Assembly (NCBI RefSeq): GCF_006491595.2
Contig: NZ_VEVQ02000008.1
Coordinates: 124,001 to 188,000 of the forward strand
Length of the DNA stretch: 64,000 nucleotides
DNA from: Flavobacterium jejuense
GTDB taxonomy: Bacteria; Bacteroidota; Bacteroidia; Flavobacteriales; Flavobacteriaceae
Direction: 5' to 3'
Below the pieces are notes generated by a model. It worked only from the letters and a program-made list of their open reading frames with translations, was not told the DNA's origin and ran no database searches. A program made the position numbers and the translations under genes. Positions within the stretch are counted from its first letter, which is position 1, and each line of letters starts with the position of its first letter. This document shows positions 17,712-26,558 of the stretch, in pieces.

Positions 17712-20624
17712 TTGAAAACCTTACTTTTATATAGTCTTTTTGTATTCTTAATGGTAAACGTATTGTTTGCCCAAGATCCTATCACTATAAAATTAACCGA
17801 AAAAGAGGGCTTGCCAGATGTTGAATTTTACGATATAGTCGAAGATACAAATGGATTTATATGGTTAGCTGCTGACAAAGGCTTGTATCGTTTTGATGGA
17901 AAAGAATATGTTTCTTATTCTAATAAAGAAAAAAGAGGACTTTCTGTTTTTGGTTTGAAATTTGACAATCAAAACCAGCTTTGGTGTAATAATATTTCTG
18001 GTCAATTTTTCTATTTAAAAGATAATAAACTAGAGCTTTTTTTAGATTTAAAGAATGAATTGAAAGGAGAGTTAGCTGAGTTTGTATTTCTTGATAATAA
18101 ATTATTCGTTTTTTCAACTACTGTAATTTTTTCTGTTGATTTGAAAACTAAAGAGAGAAAAAAAATAGTACTACCAGTTATGTCCAAGTTTCCCATTATT
18201 CGGGCACTTCATAAATCAAATGATAAAATTTATTTTACTGGTGATAACTTAGTCTTTACTATTTCAAAATCAAATGAAATAAAAGTTTTGAATTGTAAGA
18301 CAAAAATCTATGGTAGTAATGTGTTTCCAAAGTTTTTTAAATATCAGGATGAATTTTATTTGCTTTTGTATAATAATATTTTAAATGAAAATCTTTTTTT
18401 TAAAATACAAGAAAATAATTTTGTAGAGATTCCTTTTCCAAAAGAATTGAAAAATAATAGAATTATAACAGTTTCAGAAAACAAAGATGATTTATGGTTA
18501 TGTACTTCTAATGGAGTTGTAATAGTAGAAAAAAGCAACAAGGATTTTGTGTTAAAAGATGTCTTTTTTAAAAATGATTTTATAACAAAAAGTATAGTTG
18601 ACAAGAATGAAACGGTTTGGATTTCAACACTAAATAATGGTGTTTTTATAATTCCGAGCTTACAAATTAAATCCTATAAAAATGTGGTTGATAACGAAGT
18701 TATTTCAACTGTAGAAAAAATTTCAGCTACAAAATTAATTATTGGTACCACTAAAGGTAATCTGTTTATACTGGATTTAATAACAGCCAAAAAAGATAAA
18801 ATCGAAATTAAAAATAACAGGAAAATTTCGGCTTTATTATTTTTAAAAAATCAAAATACTTTATTAATAAGCACAGAAGGAGTAGGTTATAGTTATCATT
18901 TAAAGTCCAAAAAAATAATCACATTAGAAAATCTAAATAATGCAAAAGATTTACAGCAAATAGGAAGATCTAGTATGGTTGTTTACGCAGGCTTTGATAG
19001 GGCTACTATTTTGAAATTTAAAAACAGTAAACTCACGAAAGTTAAAGACTTAAATTACAGTAGAACTTATCGCTCTTTTTTAGAGAATGAAAATCGTGAA
19101 ATATTTGTTTCTTATGTAGATAATTTGATGGTTTATGATAGTGTTTTTAATGCTAAGATTTTAAAATTTAATGACAAAAGTATAACAGCAAAAGACATCT
19201 GTCAAGCAACTAATAAAATAGTTTGGATAGCCACTTTTTCCGAAGGTATATTGGGATACAAAAATAATAAGTTTGTAAAGAAATTAGACCTAACAAATGG
19301 TTTGAAATCTAATATAATTCAAGAAATAAAATGTGATGGTAATGATCTATGGATTGTAACTGATAAAGGAATTCAGATTTTTGACTCTAATACTGATGTG
19401 TTTAAGTCTACTTTAATAAATAATACGACTACAGTTGGTAATATAAAAGGACTAATTGTAAATGATAAAAGTATTTTATTTGTGAGCCAAGAATCTATTT
19501 TGGAAATAGAGAAAGATATAACCTTTAAAAGTTATGTTCCCAAAGAAATTTATATAAAAGACATCACAATAAATGAAAAAGACACTTTAGTTCAAACGAA
19601 TTATTCTTTGCCTTATGATAAAAACAGGATTAAAATTGCTTTTCACGTTAATGGCTACTATCCTGAAGATGAGTTGTTATTTGAATATAGATTATTAGGC
19701 TTAAATGAAGATTGGATTTTATTAGACAGAAATCTTAATTTTGTTAATTTTACAAGTCTTCCTTCAAAAGAATATATTTTTGAAATTAGAGCTAAAAGTA
19801 GTAATGGAACTAAATATATTTCAGAAAAAATTAGTTTTCAAATTAATCAACCATATTGGAAAAAATGGTGGTTCGTTTTAAGTATTGTTTTAGTTGCTTT
19901 TGGTTTAATTATATTTTTTTATAGAAATAAATTAGCTGTAAAAGAAAAAGAAAAAGAACTGGCTTTGAAAAATGCTAAATTTGAAAATGAGTTGGCGATT
20001 CTTAAACTAGAAAATTTAAAATCACAAATGAATCCTCATTTTATTTTTAATGCTTTGAATTCTATTCAGGAGTACATTGTTTTAAATCAAAAGAATTTAG
20101 CCAGCTCTTATTTGGCCAAATTTGCAGATTTAATTCGTGCCTATTTAGATCATAGCTCTAAAGGTTACATTTCTTTAAGAGAAGAAATAGAATGTTTAAA
20201 TATTTATTTGGAATTAGAAAAACTACGATTTGAAGATAAATTTACTTATAAGATTATTAGTTTAGAAAGTAATGAAGATGTAAAAATTCCTACAATGCTT
20301 ATTCAACCTTATGTTGAAAATGCTATTAAGCATGGCTTACTTCATAAAAAAACTGACAGAGTTCTTGAAATATTTTTTGAAATTTTAAAAGAAGAACAAA
20401 TGCTAAAATGTATTGTTTTAGATAATGGTGTAGGAAGAAATAAAGCTGCTCAATTGCGTAATAATAAACACCAATCTTTTGCGACTAAAGCCAATCAAAA
20501 TAGGTTAGAATTGCTAAATTTCGGTAAAGAAATAAAAATAGGAGTTACTATTGAAGATTTAGCAAATGAAAATAAAGAGCCAATAGGGACGAAAGTCATT
20601 TTGTTAATTCCAATATTAAAATGA
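17712..20624 (+). CDS. Two-component propeller sensor kinase, LytS/YehU type
   Basis: A 970-residue membrane kinase. It has a signal peptide (about 1-20), a periplasmic region of beta-propeller repeats typical of two-component regulator propellers (DTNGFIWLAADKGLYRFDG and similar), a Y_Y_Y domain (EYRLLGLNEDWILLD, about 655-705), one membrane helix (about 718-736) and a LytS-type kinase domain with phosphoacceptor H776 in KSQMNPHFIFNALNS and the ATPase motif QPYVENAIKHGLLHK. The start is TTG at 17712; the next ATG would remove most of the signal peptide. The LytTR regulator gene begins 4 bp after its stop. The ligand is unknown; related propeller kinases of Bacteroidetes sense nutrients or envelope state. 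Confidence 0.9.
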   Translation: MKTLLLYSLFVFLMVNVLFAQDPITIKLTEKEGLPDVEFYDIVEDTNGFIWLAADKGLYRFDGKEYVSYSNKEKRGLSVFGLKFDNQNQLWCNNISGQFFYLKDNKLELFLDLKNELKGELAEFVFLDNKLFVFSTTVIFSVDLKTKERKKIVLPVMSKFPIIRALHKSNDKIYFTGDNLVFTISKSNEIKVLNCKTKIYGSNVFPKFFKYQDEFYLLLYNNILNENLFFKIQENNFVEIPFPKELKNNRIITVSENKDDLWLCTSNGVVIVEKSNKDFVLKDVFFKNDFITKSIVDKNETVWISTLNNGVFIIPSLQIKSYKNVVDNEVISTVEKISATKLIIGTTKGNLFILDLITAKKDKIEIKNNRKISALLFLKNQNTLLISTEGVGYSYHLKSKKIITLENLNNAKDLQQIGRSSMVVYAGFDRATILKFKNSKLTKVKDLNYSRTYRSFLENENREIFVSYVDNLMVYDSVFNAKILKFNDKSITAKDICQATNKIVWIATFSEGILGYKNNKFVKKLDLTNGLKSNIIQEIKCDGNDLWIVTDKGIQIFDSNTDVFKSTLINNTTTVGNIKGLIVNDKSILFVSQESILEIEKDITFKSYVPKEIYIKDITINEKDTLVQTNYSLPYDKNRIKIAFHVNGYYPEDELLFEYRLLGLNEDWILLDRNLNFVNFTSLPSKEYIFEIRAKSSNGTKYISEKISFQINQPYWKKWWFVLSIVLVAFGLIIFFYRNKLAVKEKEKELALKNAKFENELAILKLENLKSQMNPHFIFNALNSIQEYIVLNQKNLASSYLAKFADLIRAYLDHSSKGYISLREEIECLNIYLELEKLRFEDKFTYKIISLESNEDVKIPTMLIQPYVENAIKHGLLHKKTDRVLEIFFEILKEEQMLKCIVLDNGVGRNKAAQLRNNKHQSFATKANQNRLELLNFGKEIKIGVTIEDLANENKEPIGTKVILLIPILK

Positions 20625-20628
20625 AAAT

Positions 20629-21381
20629 ATGAAAGCAATAATTATTGATGATGAACCAAAAGCAAGAAATCTGCTGGAAATTTTAATTAAAGAGAATACG
20701 ACTAAAATTGATGCGATTTTTCAAGCTGAAGATTTGCTTTCTGGAGTGCAATTAATCAAAGAGCATTGCCCGCAAATTGTTTTTTTAGATATAGAAATGC
20801 CAGAACATTCTGGTTTAGAAATTTTAGACTTTGTCAATAAAGACGAATTAAATTTTGAAATTATTTTCACTACAGCTTACAGCGAGTATGCGATTAAAGC
20901 CTTTCAGTTGTCTGCAATAGATTATTTATTGAAGCCTTTACGAGCGGAAACAGTAAAAGAGGCCGTGGAAAAAGCAATTCAGCAAATAGGGAAATCTGAA
21001 ATTAGCACCAAGTTGGAAGAACTAAAAAGGAGTTTAAAATCGGCTAATTTTAATAAAATAGGATTGCCTTTCTCAGACGGATTTAAGTTTGTTAATTTTG
21101 ATGATATTATTCTTTTTGAAGCTGATGGGATGTATACCAAAGTGAGTACTACAAAAGAAACGGAATTACTAGTGTGTAAACCTTTAAAACATTTTGTGGA
21201 AGTACTAGAGCTGCAATCTAATTTTTACAAACCACATCGCTCTTACCTAATTAATTTAAAGTACATTAAAGAATATATTAAGAAAGATGGAGGTTATATA
21301 ATTATGGATAATGATAAATCGGTTTCCATCTCAAATGAAAAAAAAGAAGAGTTCTTAACAATTGTACAAAATATAGGGTAA
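20629..21381 (+). CDS. LytTR-family response regulator
   Basis: A 250-residue regulator with a receiver domain (about 1-120; acidic D7-D8, phosphoacceptor D54 in VFLDIEMPEHSG, and K in DYLLKPL) and a C-terminal LytTR DNA-binding domain (about 145-248, with FYKPHRSYLINLKYIKEY). It sits 4 bp after the LytS-type kinase gene and is its cognate partner. Its likely sites are the two 29-bp elements at 17641 and 21386, which would make it autoregulatory and a controller of the T9SS protein gene immediately downstream. The target assignment is inference from position and motif conservation. Confidence 0.92.
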   Translation: MKAIIIDDEPKARNLLEILIKENTTKIDAIFQAEDLLSGVQLIKEHCPQIVFLDIEMPEHSGLEILDFVNKDELNFEIIFTTAYSEYAIKAFQLSAIDYLLKPLRAETVKEAVEKAIQQIGKSEISTKLEELKRSLKSANFNKIGLPFSDGFKFVNFDDIILFEADGMYTKVSTTKETELLVCKPLKHFVEVLELQSNFYKPHRSYLINLKYIKEYIKKDGGYIIMDNDKSVSISNEKKEEFLTIVQNIG

Positions 21382-21385
21382 TGAC

Positions 21386-21414
21386 TTTAGCAAGTCAAAA
21401 CCCAGTTTCAGAAA
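21386..21414 (+). promoter_or_regulatory. 29-bp element, copy 2, before the T9SS gene
   Basis: This is the second copy of the TTTAG-n-AAGTCAAAA-N5-TTTCAGAAA pattern, 4 bp after the LytTR gene stop and 63 bp before the start of the secreted beta-helix gene. It agrees with copy 1 at all but six of 29 positions, five of them in the central variable block. The terminator-like hairpin at 21413 begins where the element ends. Confidence 0.5.
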
Positions 21415-21438
21415 GTCGTTTTACTACGACTTTTTTTT
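21413..21438 (+). terminator. Terminator-like hairpin after the LytTR gene
   Basis: Stem AAGTCG pairs with CGACTT around an 8-base loop, followed by a run of Ts. It would end the kinase-regulator transcript, and it lies between the 29-bp element and the next gene, so it could also act as an attenuator. The stem is only six base pairs. Confidence 0.5.
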
Positions 21439-21477
21439 ATGCGCAATTTTGTTATCATAAACTATAAAATTTTTATT

Positions 21478-24456
21478 ATGAGAGCAATTTTACTTTTATT
21501 AATCACAAGTATATGTTCGTTAGTGCAAGGTCAAACTATTTATGTTAATCATGCAGCAACAGGTGCTAATAACGGAACTTCATGGACAGATGCTTATGTA
21601 GATTTACAAGTAGCACTAAATTCAATAGCATCAAGTAACAGAACTGTTTGGATTGCTGGTGGAACATACAGACCTGCTAATACAGGTGTTAATGCTACTT
21701 TTTTAATTGATGATGCTAATACTGCTGTTTATGGAGGTTTTAATGGTACGGAAACACAGTTGTCTGAAAGAGATTGGATTGCAAATCCAACTATTTTATC
21801 AGGTGATTTATTGGCTAATGATAATACAACTATTGCATTCTCTAATACAACCAGAAATGATAACAGCCAACATTTAATGGTGATAAATGCAAACAATGCA
21901 ATTGTTGATGGATTAATACTTTCTGATGGTCACGCAAATGGTGTAGGAGTGCATTCCTCTGGTGCTGCTTTGTATAGAGGTGATACTTTCGGAAGTCTAA
22001 CGATTAGAAATTGTGAATTTAAAAATAATGTCAGTTTAAATGCGGCAGCAGGTGTTCATGCTCGATTTGATGTTTCTGGTTTTTTATTAGTTGAGAATAC
22101 TAAATTTATAAATAACCTAGCGACTTATGCTACTTCTTTTTACCAATATACAAATGTGGCTAATGTTTCTGTGAATGTAGATATTAGAAATTCGTTATTT
22201 GAAAACAATAAAGCGATTGATAATGGAGCAACAAAAGGCTATGCTGGAAGTGCAGGTTGGTTTAGAGCCTACTCTGCTGGGTCAACTGTAAATGCTAATT
22301 TTGTGAATAATACGTATGTGAATAACGTAGATTCTGGAACCAATTCTTTCGTGGTAAATCGTGGAACAATCGGACTTTCTAAAAATGGTTCAGCTGCTGT
22401 TTACTTGAATAGTTCAATTTATAATTGTATTTTTTGGAATAATACTGGAGTAGGAGGTGCAACATCAATGGCTGTGAATAACATAGTAGATGCTTTTCCT
22501 ACAACTTTAAGTGCTTATAATTCGTTAGATAGTGATAATTTTTCTACTGTTCCAACGAAACTAAATATAGTTACCGCTAATCCACTTTTTGTAAGTACTT
22601 CAGATTTTCAACTAACGAATGTGTCTCCCGCTAAAGATGCTGGAGATAATACTTATCTAAGTTTAACAACAGATTTGAATAATAATCCAAGAATAGTGAA
22701 TACTACTATTGATATGGGTGCTTATGAAAATGGAGATTTATGTGCGTTCCAAGTTAGTTCAATTACTGATAATAGTGTAATAGCCACTTGGAATCCTAGT
22801 ATTACTACCGATTTACTTTATGTGCTTTCTGGGCAATCAATCTCAAATGGAACTGTTGTTAATGGAATTTTATCTAATACTTTTACGTTTACCAATTTAA
22901 CTTCAAATACAAGTTACGATGTTTATACAAGTGAAGCTTGTTCAGGAAACTCTAATTCTGGTTGGTATTTGGTTAGTACCTTTACAACTAAAGGACCTAT
23001 TTATGTAAATTATGCTGCAACTGGATTGAATGATGGTTCATCTTGGGCAGACGCCTACACTTCTCTTGAAGATGCTTTTCAGAATATGACTTCAAATACT
23101 ATTGATATTCGTGTAGCACAAGGAACATACAAACCTTCAACAAGTGGTTTGGCAGATGCTAAAAAAGCAACTTTTTTAATTCCTACAAATGCTAAAATTT
23201 ATGGTGGTTTTAATGGAACCGAAACTACTTTGGCACAAAGGGATCCTAAAACGAATATTACTATCTTAAGTGGAGATTTGAATGATAATGACAATTCAAG
23301 TATTGTTTATAATAATGGATTACGTGGTGATAATGTATTTCATGTTATTTCTTTAATAGGTTCTTTATCAGGAATTGTAATAGATGGTTTTACAATTACT
23401 GGAGGAAATGCCAATGGAAGCTATAGTTATTCAAGTGGAGCCAATTCTTATGATGATACAAGAGGAGGAGCTATATGTGCGATAACAAATGATGCTGTAA
23501 ATTATAGTATATATGCGGAGTTTAAGAATTGTATACTTGAAAAAAACACGGGTTCTGATGTCGGTGTATATTCACAATTTACGTTAATGTCTAATTCGTA
23601 TATTTCTGTAAATTTTGAAAGTTGTATTTTTAGAAATAACCAGTCTTCAGGAAGTTTTTCAAATATTTTTCTACAAGGGAGAGGAAGTAATACTTTGAAT
23701 CAACGAGTAAGTAGTTATTTTACAAATTGTTTGTTTCATAATAATGTATCAAATGGTACTTCTAACCAAGGAGCATCATGTATTACGACGTATCAAAACA
23801 CGACAGCAGGTGGAAGTTATACTACAGCTTACTCAGGTATGACGAATTGTACTTTTACAAATAATACTGGCCCTAGTGGTCATGCTATTTCCATAATATA
23901 TGGTTCTAATACAACTATAGTGAATTCAATTATTTATAATAATGGGAATACAACACCATTGTATATTTTTCCTTCTTCGGGTTCTATTAACCCTTCAGGG
24001 TTTAATAATATTATACAAGGTGGAGTTTTAGGAGGTACAAATGTAAATCCATTATTTGTAAGTAGCTCTGATTTTCAATTAACGAGTAGTTCTCCAGCTA
24101 TTAATGCAGGTAATAATAGTTATTTAGGAGCTATAACAACTGATTTAAATGGAAATGCAAGAATTGTAAGTGGAACGGTTGATTTAGGTGTTTATGAGTT
24201 TGATCCAGCTTTACATTCAGAATTTTTTAATTCTTTTAATGATTTTGAAGTTTATCCAAACCCAACTTCTTCTTTATTGTTTATCCATACTAATGAAGAA
24301 ATAAGTTCAATGGCTATTTACTCTTTAGATGGAAAATTGGTTATAGCAACAAAAGAGAATGAAGCAGATGTCTCTAATTTGCAAAATGGATTATATCTTA
24401 TTAAGGTGACCACTAATCAAAATAAAGTAGGAATTAAAAAGTTTGTCAAAAAATAA
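21478..24456 (+). CDS. T9SS-secreted beta-helix protein with duplicated halves
   Basis: About 992 residues from the ATG at 21478, which begins a clean signal peptide (MRAILLLLITSICSLVQGQ). An ATG 39 bp upstream would put a non-signal sequence in front of it. Two homologous halves (about 20-420 and 500-900) each begin IYVN(H/Y)AATG and hold right-handed parallel beta-helix repeats, including the shared segments KIYGGFNGTET and DGFTITGGNANG. A fibronectin-III-like segment separates them. The C-terminus (about 920-992, with FEVYPNPTSS, LDGKLV and GLYLIKV) is a type A T9SS sorting signal. The protein is thus exported across the outer membrane and probably anchored to the surface. It may bind or degrade polysaccharide, but no catalytic residues could be assigned. 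Confidence 0.9.
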   Translation: MRAILLLLITSICSLVQGQTIYVNHAATGANNGTSWTDAYVDLQVALNSIASSNRTVWIAGGTYRPANTGVNATFLIDDANTAVYGGFNGTETQLSERDWIANPTILSGDLLANDNTTIAFSNTTRNDNSQHLMVINANNAIVDGLILSDGHANGVGVHSSGAALYRGDTFGSLTIRNCEFKNNVSLNAAAGVHARFDVSGFLLVENTKFINNLATYATSFYQYTNVANVSVNVDIRNSLFENNKAIDNGATKGYAGSAGWFRAYSAGSTVNANFVNNTYVNNVDSGTNSFVVNRGTIGLSKNGSAAVYLNSSIYNCIFWNNTGVGGATSMAVNNIVDAFPTTLSAYNSLDSDNFSTVPTKLNIVTANPLFVSTSDFQLTNVSPAKDAGDNTYLSLTTDLNNNPRIVNTTIDMGAYENGDLCAFQVSSITDNSVIATWNPSITTDLLYVLSGQSISNGTVVNGILSNTFTFTNLTSNTSYDVYTSEACSGNSNSGWYLVSTFTTKGPIYVNYAATGLNDGSSWADAYTSLEDAFQNMTSNTIDIRVAQGTYKPSTSGLADAKKATFLIPTNAKIYGGFNGTETTLAQRDPKTNITILSGDLNDNDNSSIVYNNGLRGDNVFHVISLIGSLSGIVIDGFTITGGNANGSYSYSSGANSYDDTRGGAICAITNDAVNYSIYAEFKNCILEKNTGSDVGVYSQFTLMSNSYISVNFESCIFRNNQSSGSFSNIFLQGRGSNTLNQRVSSYFTNCLFHNNVSNGTSNQGASCITTYQNTTAGGSYTTAYSGMTNCTFTNNTGPSGHAISIIYGSNTTIVNSIIYNNGNTTPLYIFPSSGSINPSGFNNIIQGGVLGGTNVNPLFVSSSDFQLTSSSPAINAGNNSYLGAITTDLNGNARIVSGTVDLGVYEFDPALHSEFFNSFNDFEVYPNPTSSLLFIHTNEEISSMAIYSLDGKLVIATKENEADVSNLQNGLYLIKVTTNQNKVGIKKFVKK

Positions 24457-24470
24457 GTCTGTTTTTTATA

Positions 24471-24572
24471 GTTTTTTGTTGTAATAATTCCGAAAATGAT
24501 TTCAGGATTATTTAATTTGGTTTCCTTGTTTATCAAAGAAATGATATTCAAGATACGTGTAAGCGTCACGAG
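24471..24572. repeat. 102-bp direct repeat, copy 1 (duplicated rng tail)
   Basis: This segment is identical to 24652-24753, which contains the last codons of rng and the adjoining half of its terminator. It lies just after the T9SS gene stop and carries no promoter or complete gene. It must be a duplication of the rng 3' end. Confidence 0.9.
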
Positions 24573-24621
24573 ATTTGATAATAAGAGGAGGAAGTCCAGT
24601 GGACTTCAGGTATTTTTAAAT

Positions 24622-24659
24622 AAAAAAACCGCTATTCAATTAAGAATAGCGGTTTTTTG
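24622..24659. terminator. Bidirectional terminator between T9SS gene and rng
   Basis: A strong hairpin, AACCGCTATTC paired with GAATAGCGGTT, flanked by A-runs on one side and T-runs on the other. It can therefore stop transcripts arriving from both convergent genes. Confidence 0.85.
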
Positions 24660-24753
24660 TTGTAATAATTCCGAAAATGATTTCAGGATTATTTAATTTG
24701 GTTTCCTTGTTTATCAAAGAAATGATATTCAAGATACGTGTAAGCGTCACGAG
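24652..24753. repeat. 102-bp direct repeat, copy 2 (native rng tail)
   Basis: This is the copy inside the functional gene, covering the rng stop at 24689 and its last 21 codons. It is identical to 24471-24572 over 102 bp at an offset of 181 bp. The sequences diverge sharply on both sides. Confidence 0.9.
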
Positions 24754-26239
24754 GTATAATTTTCACCCATTTTTTATGTTCAAAAAACCATTTTGAACGT
24801 ATTGATGGAAAACCTTTTTCAAGGTATGCTGCCACAAAAGGATGTGCGTTTAAAACGACTTTTTTATGGGCTTTTAAAATTCTTTCTAAGTCAGATTTTA
24901 TTTTGTCAATAATTAAAATTGGAGCTTCAATCTCTCCATTTTCATTAGGATCTTCTTCTCTTGTTTTAATATTGACTTCTGGTCTAACTCTTTGTCTAGT
25001 AATTTGAATTAATCCAAATTTGCTAGGAGGCAAGATTTTATGCTTAGCCTTATCGTCACTCATTTCTTCTCTTAAGAAATCATATAATTGCTTTCTATTG
25101 TCTGCATTTTGCATGTCAATAAAATCTATTACTATGATTCCTCCCATATCGCGTAAACGCAATTGTCTTGCTATTTCAGCTGCGGCAATCATGTTTACTT
25201 CTAAGGCAGTATCTTCTTGGCTTAATGCCTTGTTTGAACGATTTCCGCTATTTACATCTATTACATGTAAGGCTTCCGTATGTTCAATAATTAGATAAGC
25301 TCCTTTGCTCATGGAAACTGTTTTTCCAAAGGAAGTTTTAATTTGTCTTTCGATATGATATTTCTCAAATAGAGGAAGATCTTTCGATTGATAGTGTTTT
25401 ACGATAGACACTTTATCAGGAGCTATTTCTTGCAAATAGTCCTTCGTTTGAATGTATAATTCTTCATCATCTATATGAATACTAGTAAAAGTATCATTAA
25501 AAACATCTCTTAATATAGAAGATGCTTTGTTAAGTTCTCCTAATACTTTTGATGGATGATGTGCATTTTGTAGCCTTTTACTCATGGCTGACCATCTGTC
25601 TAATAAAAGCTGTAGGTCTTTATCTAGTTCTGCTACTTTTTTGCCTTCGGCTACTGTTCTCACAATAACCCCAAAACCTTTTGGTCGAATAGATTGAACC
25701 AGTCTTTTTAATCTGTCTTTTTCTTCTTTTGAATCAATTTTTTGAGAAATCGATACACGATCAGAAAAAGGAACTAAAACAACATATCTTCCAGCTAATG
25801 AAATCTCAGAACTTATTCTGGGACCTTTTGTGGAAATAGGTTCTTTAACTACTTGAACTAAAACCGATTGATTGGCACTGAGAATATCAGTAATAACTCC
25901 ATCTTTATTGATTTCAGCTTCAAAAGGAAAATTTTTGAGTGAATAATCTTTTAGTTTACCTGCGCTTACAAGTTTAATAAATTTCATCAAAGAAGGTAGG
26001 TTGGGACCTAAATCATGATAGTGTAAAAAAGCATCTTTTTCATAACCTAAGTTAACAAAAGCGGCATTTAAACCAGCAACTGGTTTTCTTATTTTGGCAA
26101 TAAAAATATCACCAACACTAAAATTTGTTCCTTTCTCCTCTTCTTTGTGTAATTCAATTAGTTTTCCATCTTTTAATAAGGCAAAATCTACTGCTTCTGA
26201 ACCTGATCTAATAATTAACTCTTTGTTCACGCTGTACAT
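24689..26239 (-). CDS. rng: Ribonuclease E/G family endoribonuclease
   Basis: A 516-residue RNase G-type enzyme that cuts single-stranded A/U-rich RNA in the cytoplasm during rRNA maturation and mRNA decay. It has an S1 RNA-binding domain near residues 38-125 (VGDIFIAKIRKPVAGLNAAFVN) and catalytic aspartates D328 (HVIDVNSGN) and D372 (IVIDFIDM). There is no cysteine anywhere in the protein, so the zinc-binding CxxC of the E. coli RNase E/G dimer interface is missing; the corresponding place reads EEDPNENGEIEAP. Its 3' end is duplicated downstream. It is downstream of the HU and 30-aa ribosomal-type genes on the same strand, but a terminator separates it from them. Confidence 0.93.
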   Translation of the reverse strand: MYSVNKELIIRSGSEAVDFALLKDGKLIELHKEEEKGTNFSVGDIFIAKIRKPVAGLNAAFVNLGYEKDAFLHYHDLGPNLPSLMKFIKLVSAGKLKDYSLKNFPFEAEINKDGVITDILSANQSVLVQVVKEPISTKGPRISSEISLAGRYVVLVPFSDRVSISQKIDSKEEKDRLKRLVQSIRPKGFGVIVRTVAEGKKVAELDKDLQLLLDRWSAMSKRLQNAHHPSKVLGELNKASSILRDVFNDTFTSIHIDDEELYIQTKDYLQEIAPDKVSIVKHYQSKDLPLFEKYHIERQIKTSFGKTVSMSKGAYLIIEHTEALHVIDVNSGNRSNKALSQEDTALEVNMIAAAEIARQLRLRDMGGIIVIDFIDMQNADNRKQLYDFLREEMSDDKAKHKILPPSKFGLIQITRQRVRPEVNIKTREEDPNENGEIEAPILIIDKIKSDLERILKAHKKVVLNAHPFVAAYLEKGFPSIRSKWFFEHKKWVKIIPRDAYTYLEYHFFDKQGNQIK

Positions 26240-26264
26240 TTTTATCCATACTTGTTAAGTGAAC

Positions 26265-26328
26265 AGTAAATAGTGAATAGTGATTAGCATAAAAAACACT
26301 AATTACTGGTTACTAGTTACTAATTACT
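26265..26328. repeat. Short degenerate TAGT/ACTA repeats upstream of rng
   Basis: The gap between rng and the small gene at 26437 contains overlapping short repeats built on ACTAATTACT, GGTTACTAGTTACT and AATAGTGAATAGTGATTAG. They form alternating direct and inverted copies. No gene is seen in this 197-bp gap, and the rng promoter must lie in it. Confidence 0.45.
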
Positions 26329-26419
26329 ATAATAGTACAGATGGATTAAACAATATTTTACAGGTATTTTTACCCGATAATCAGTAATTAACTGATTAAT
26401 TTCAAAGAACTTAAAAAAA

Positions 26420-26447
26420 AGAAAAGTAGTTTTAAACTACTTTTTCT
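26420..26447 (-). terminator. Terminator overlapping the small ribosomal-type gene
   Basis: On the minus strand AAAAGTAGTTT pairs with AAACTACTTTT and is followed by a T-rich run. The stop codon of the 30-aa gene lies inside the stem, so it ends the HU/small-gene transcript. Confidence 0.7.
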
Positions 26448-26529
26448 TTTTGTGACGGTTAGCTCTCGCTCTCTTTTTACGTTTGTGAGTCGCTACCTTA
26501 TGTCTTTTTCTCTTTTTACCACTTGGCAT
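26437..26529 (-). CDS. 30-aa very basic ribosome-associated protein (AURKAIP1/COX24 type)
   Basis: ATG at 26529 to TAG at 26437 encodes 30 residues, MPSGKKRKRHKVATHKRKK onward, more than half of them Lys, Arg or His. Tiny proteins of this form with an MPSGKKRKRHK start are conserved across Bacteroidetes and are annotated as AURKAIP1/COX24-domain (mS38-like) ribosomal proteins. It sits between the HU gene and a terminator and is most likely cotranscribed with HU. The match is by recall of the family. The reading frame, start and terminator are direct. It probably binds rRNA. Confidence 0.8.
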   Translation of the reverse strand: MPSGKKRKRHKVATHKRKKRARANRHKKKK

Positions 26530-26558
26530 AACGTTGTTGGTTTAGATTAATAAATGAT

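Noticed and set aside
21439..21477. Upstream ATG of the T9SS beta-helix gene
   Set aside because: It would place 13 residues before a perfect signal peptide.
24496..24696. Plus-strand open frame of 66 residues after the T9SS gene
   Set aside because: It lies in the duplicated antisense tail of rng and its terminator, so it is a by-product of the duplication.
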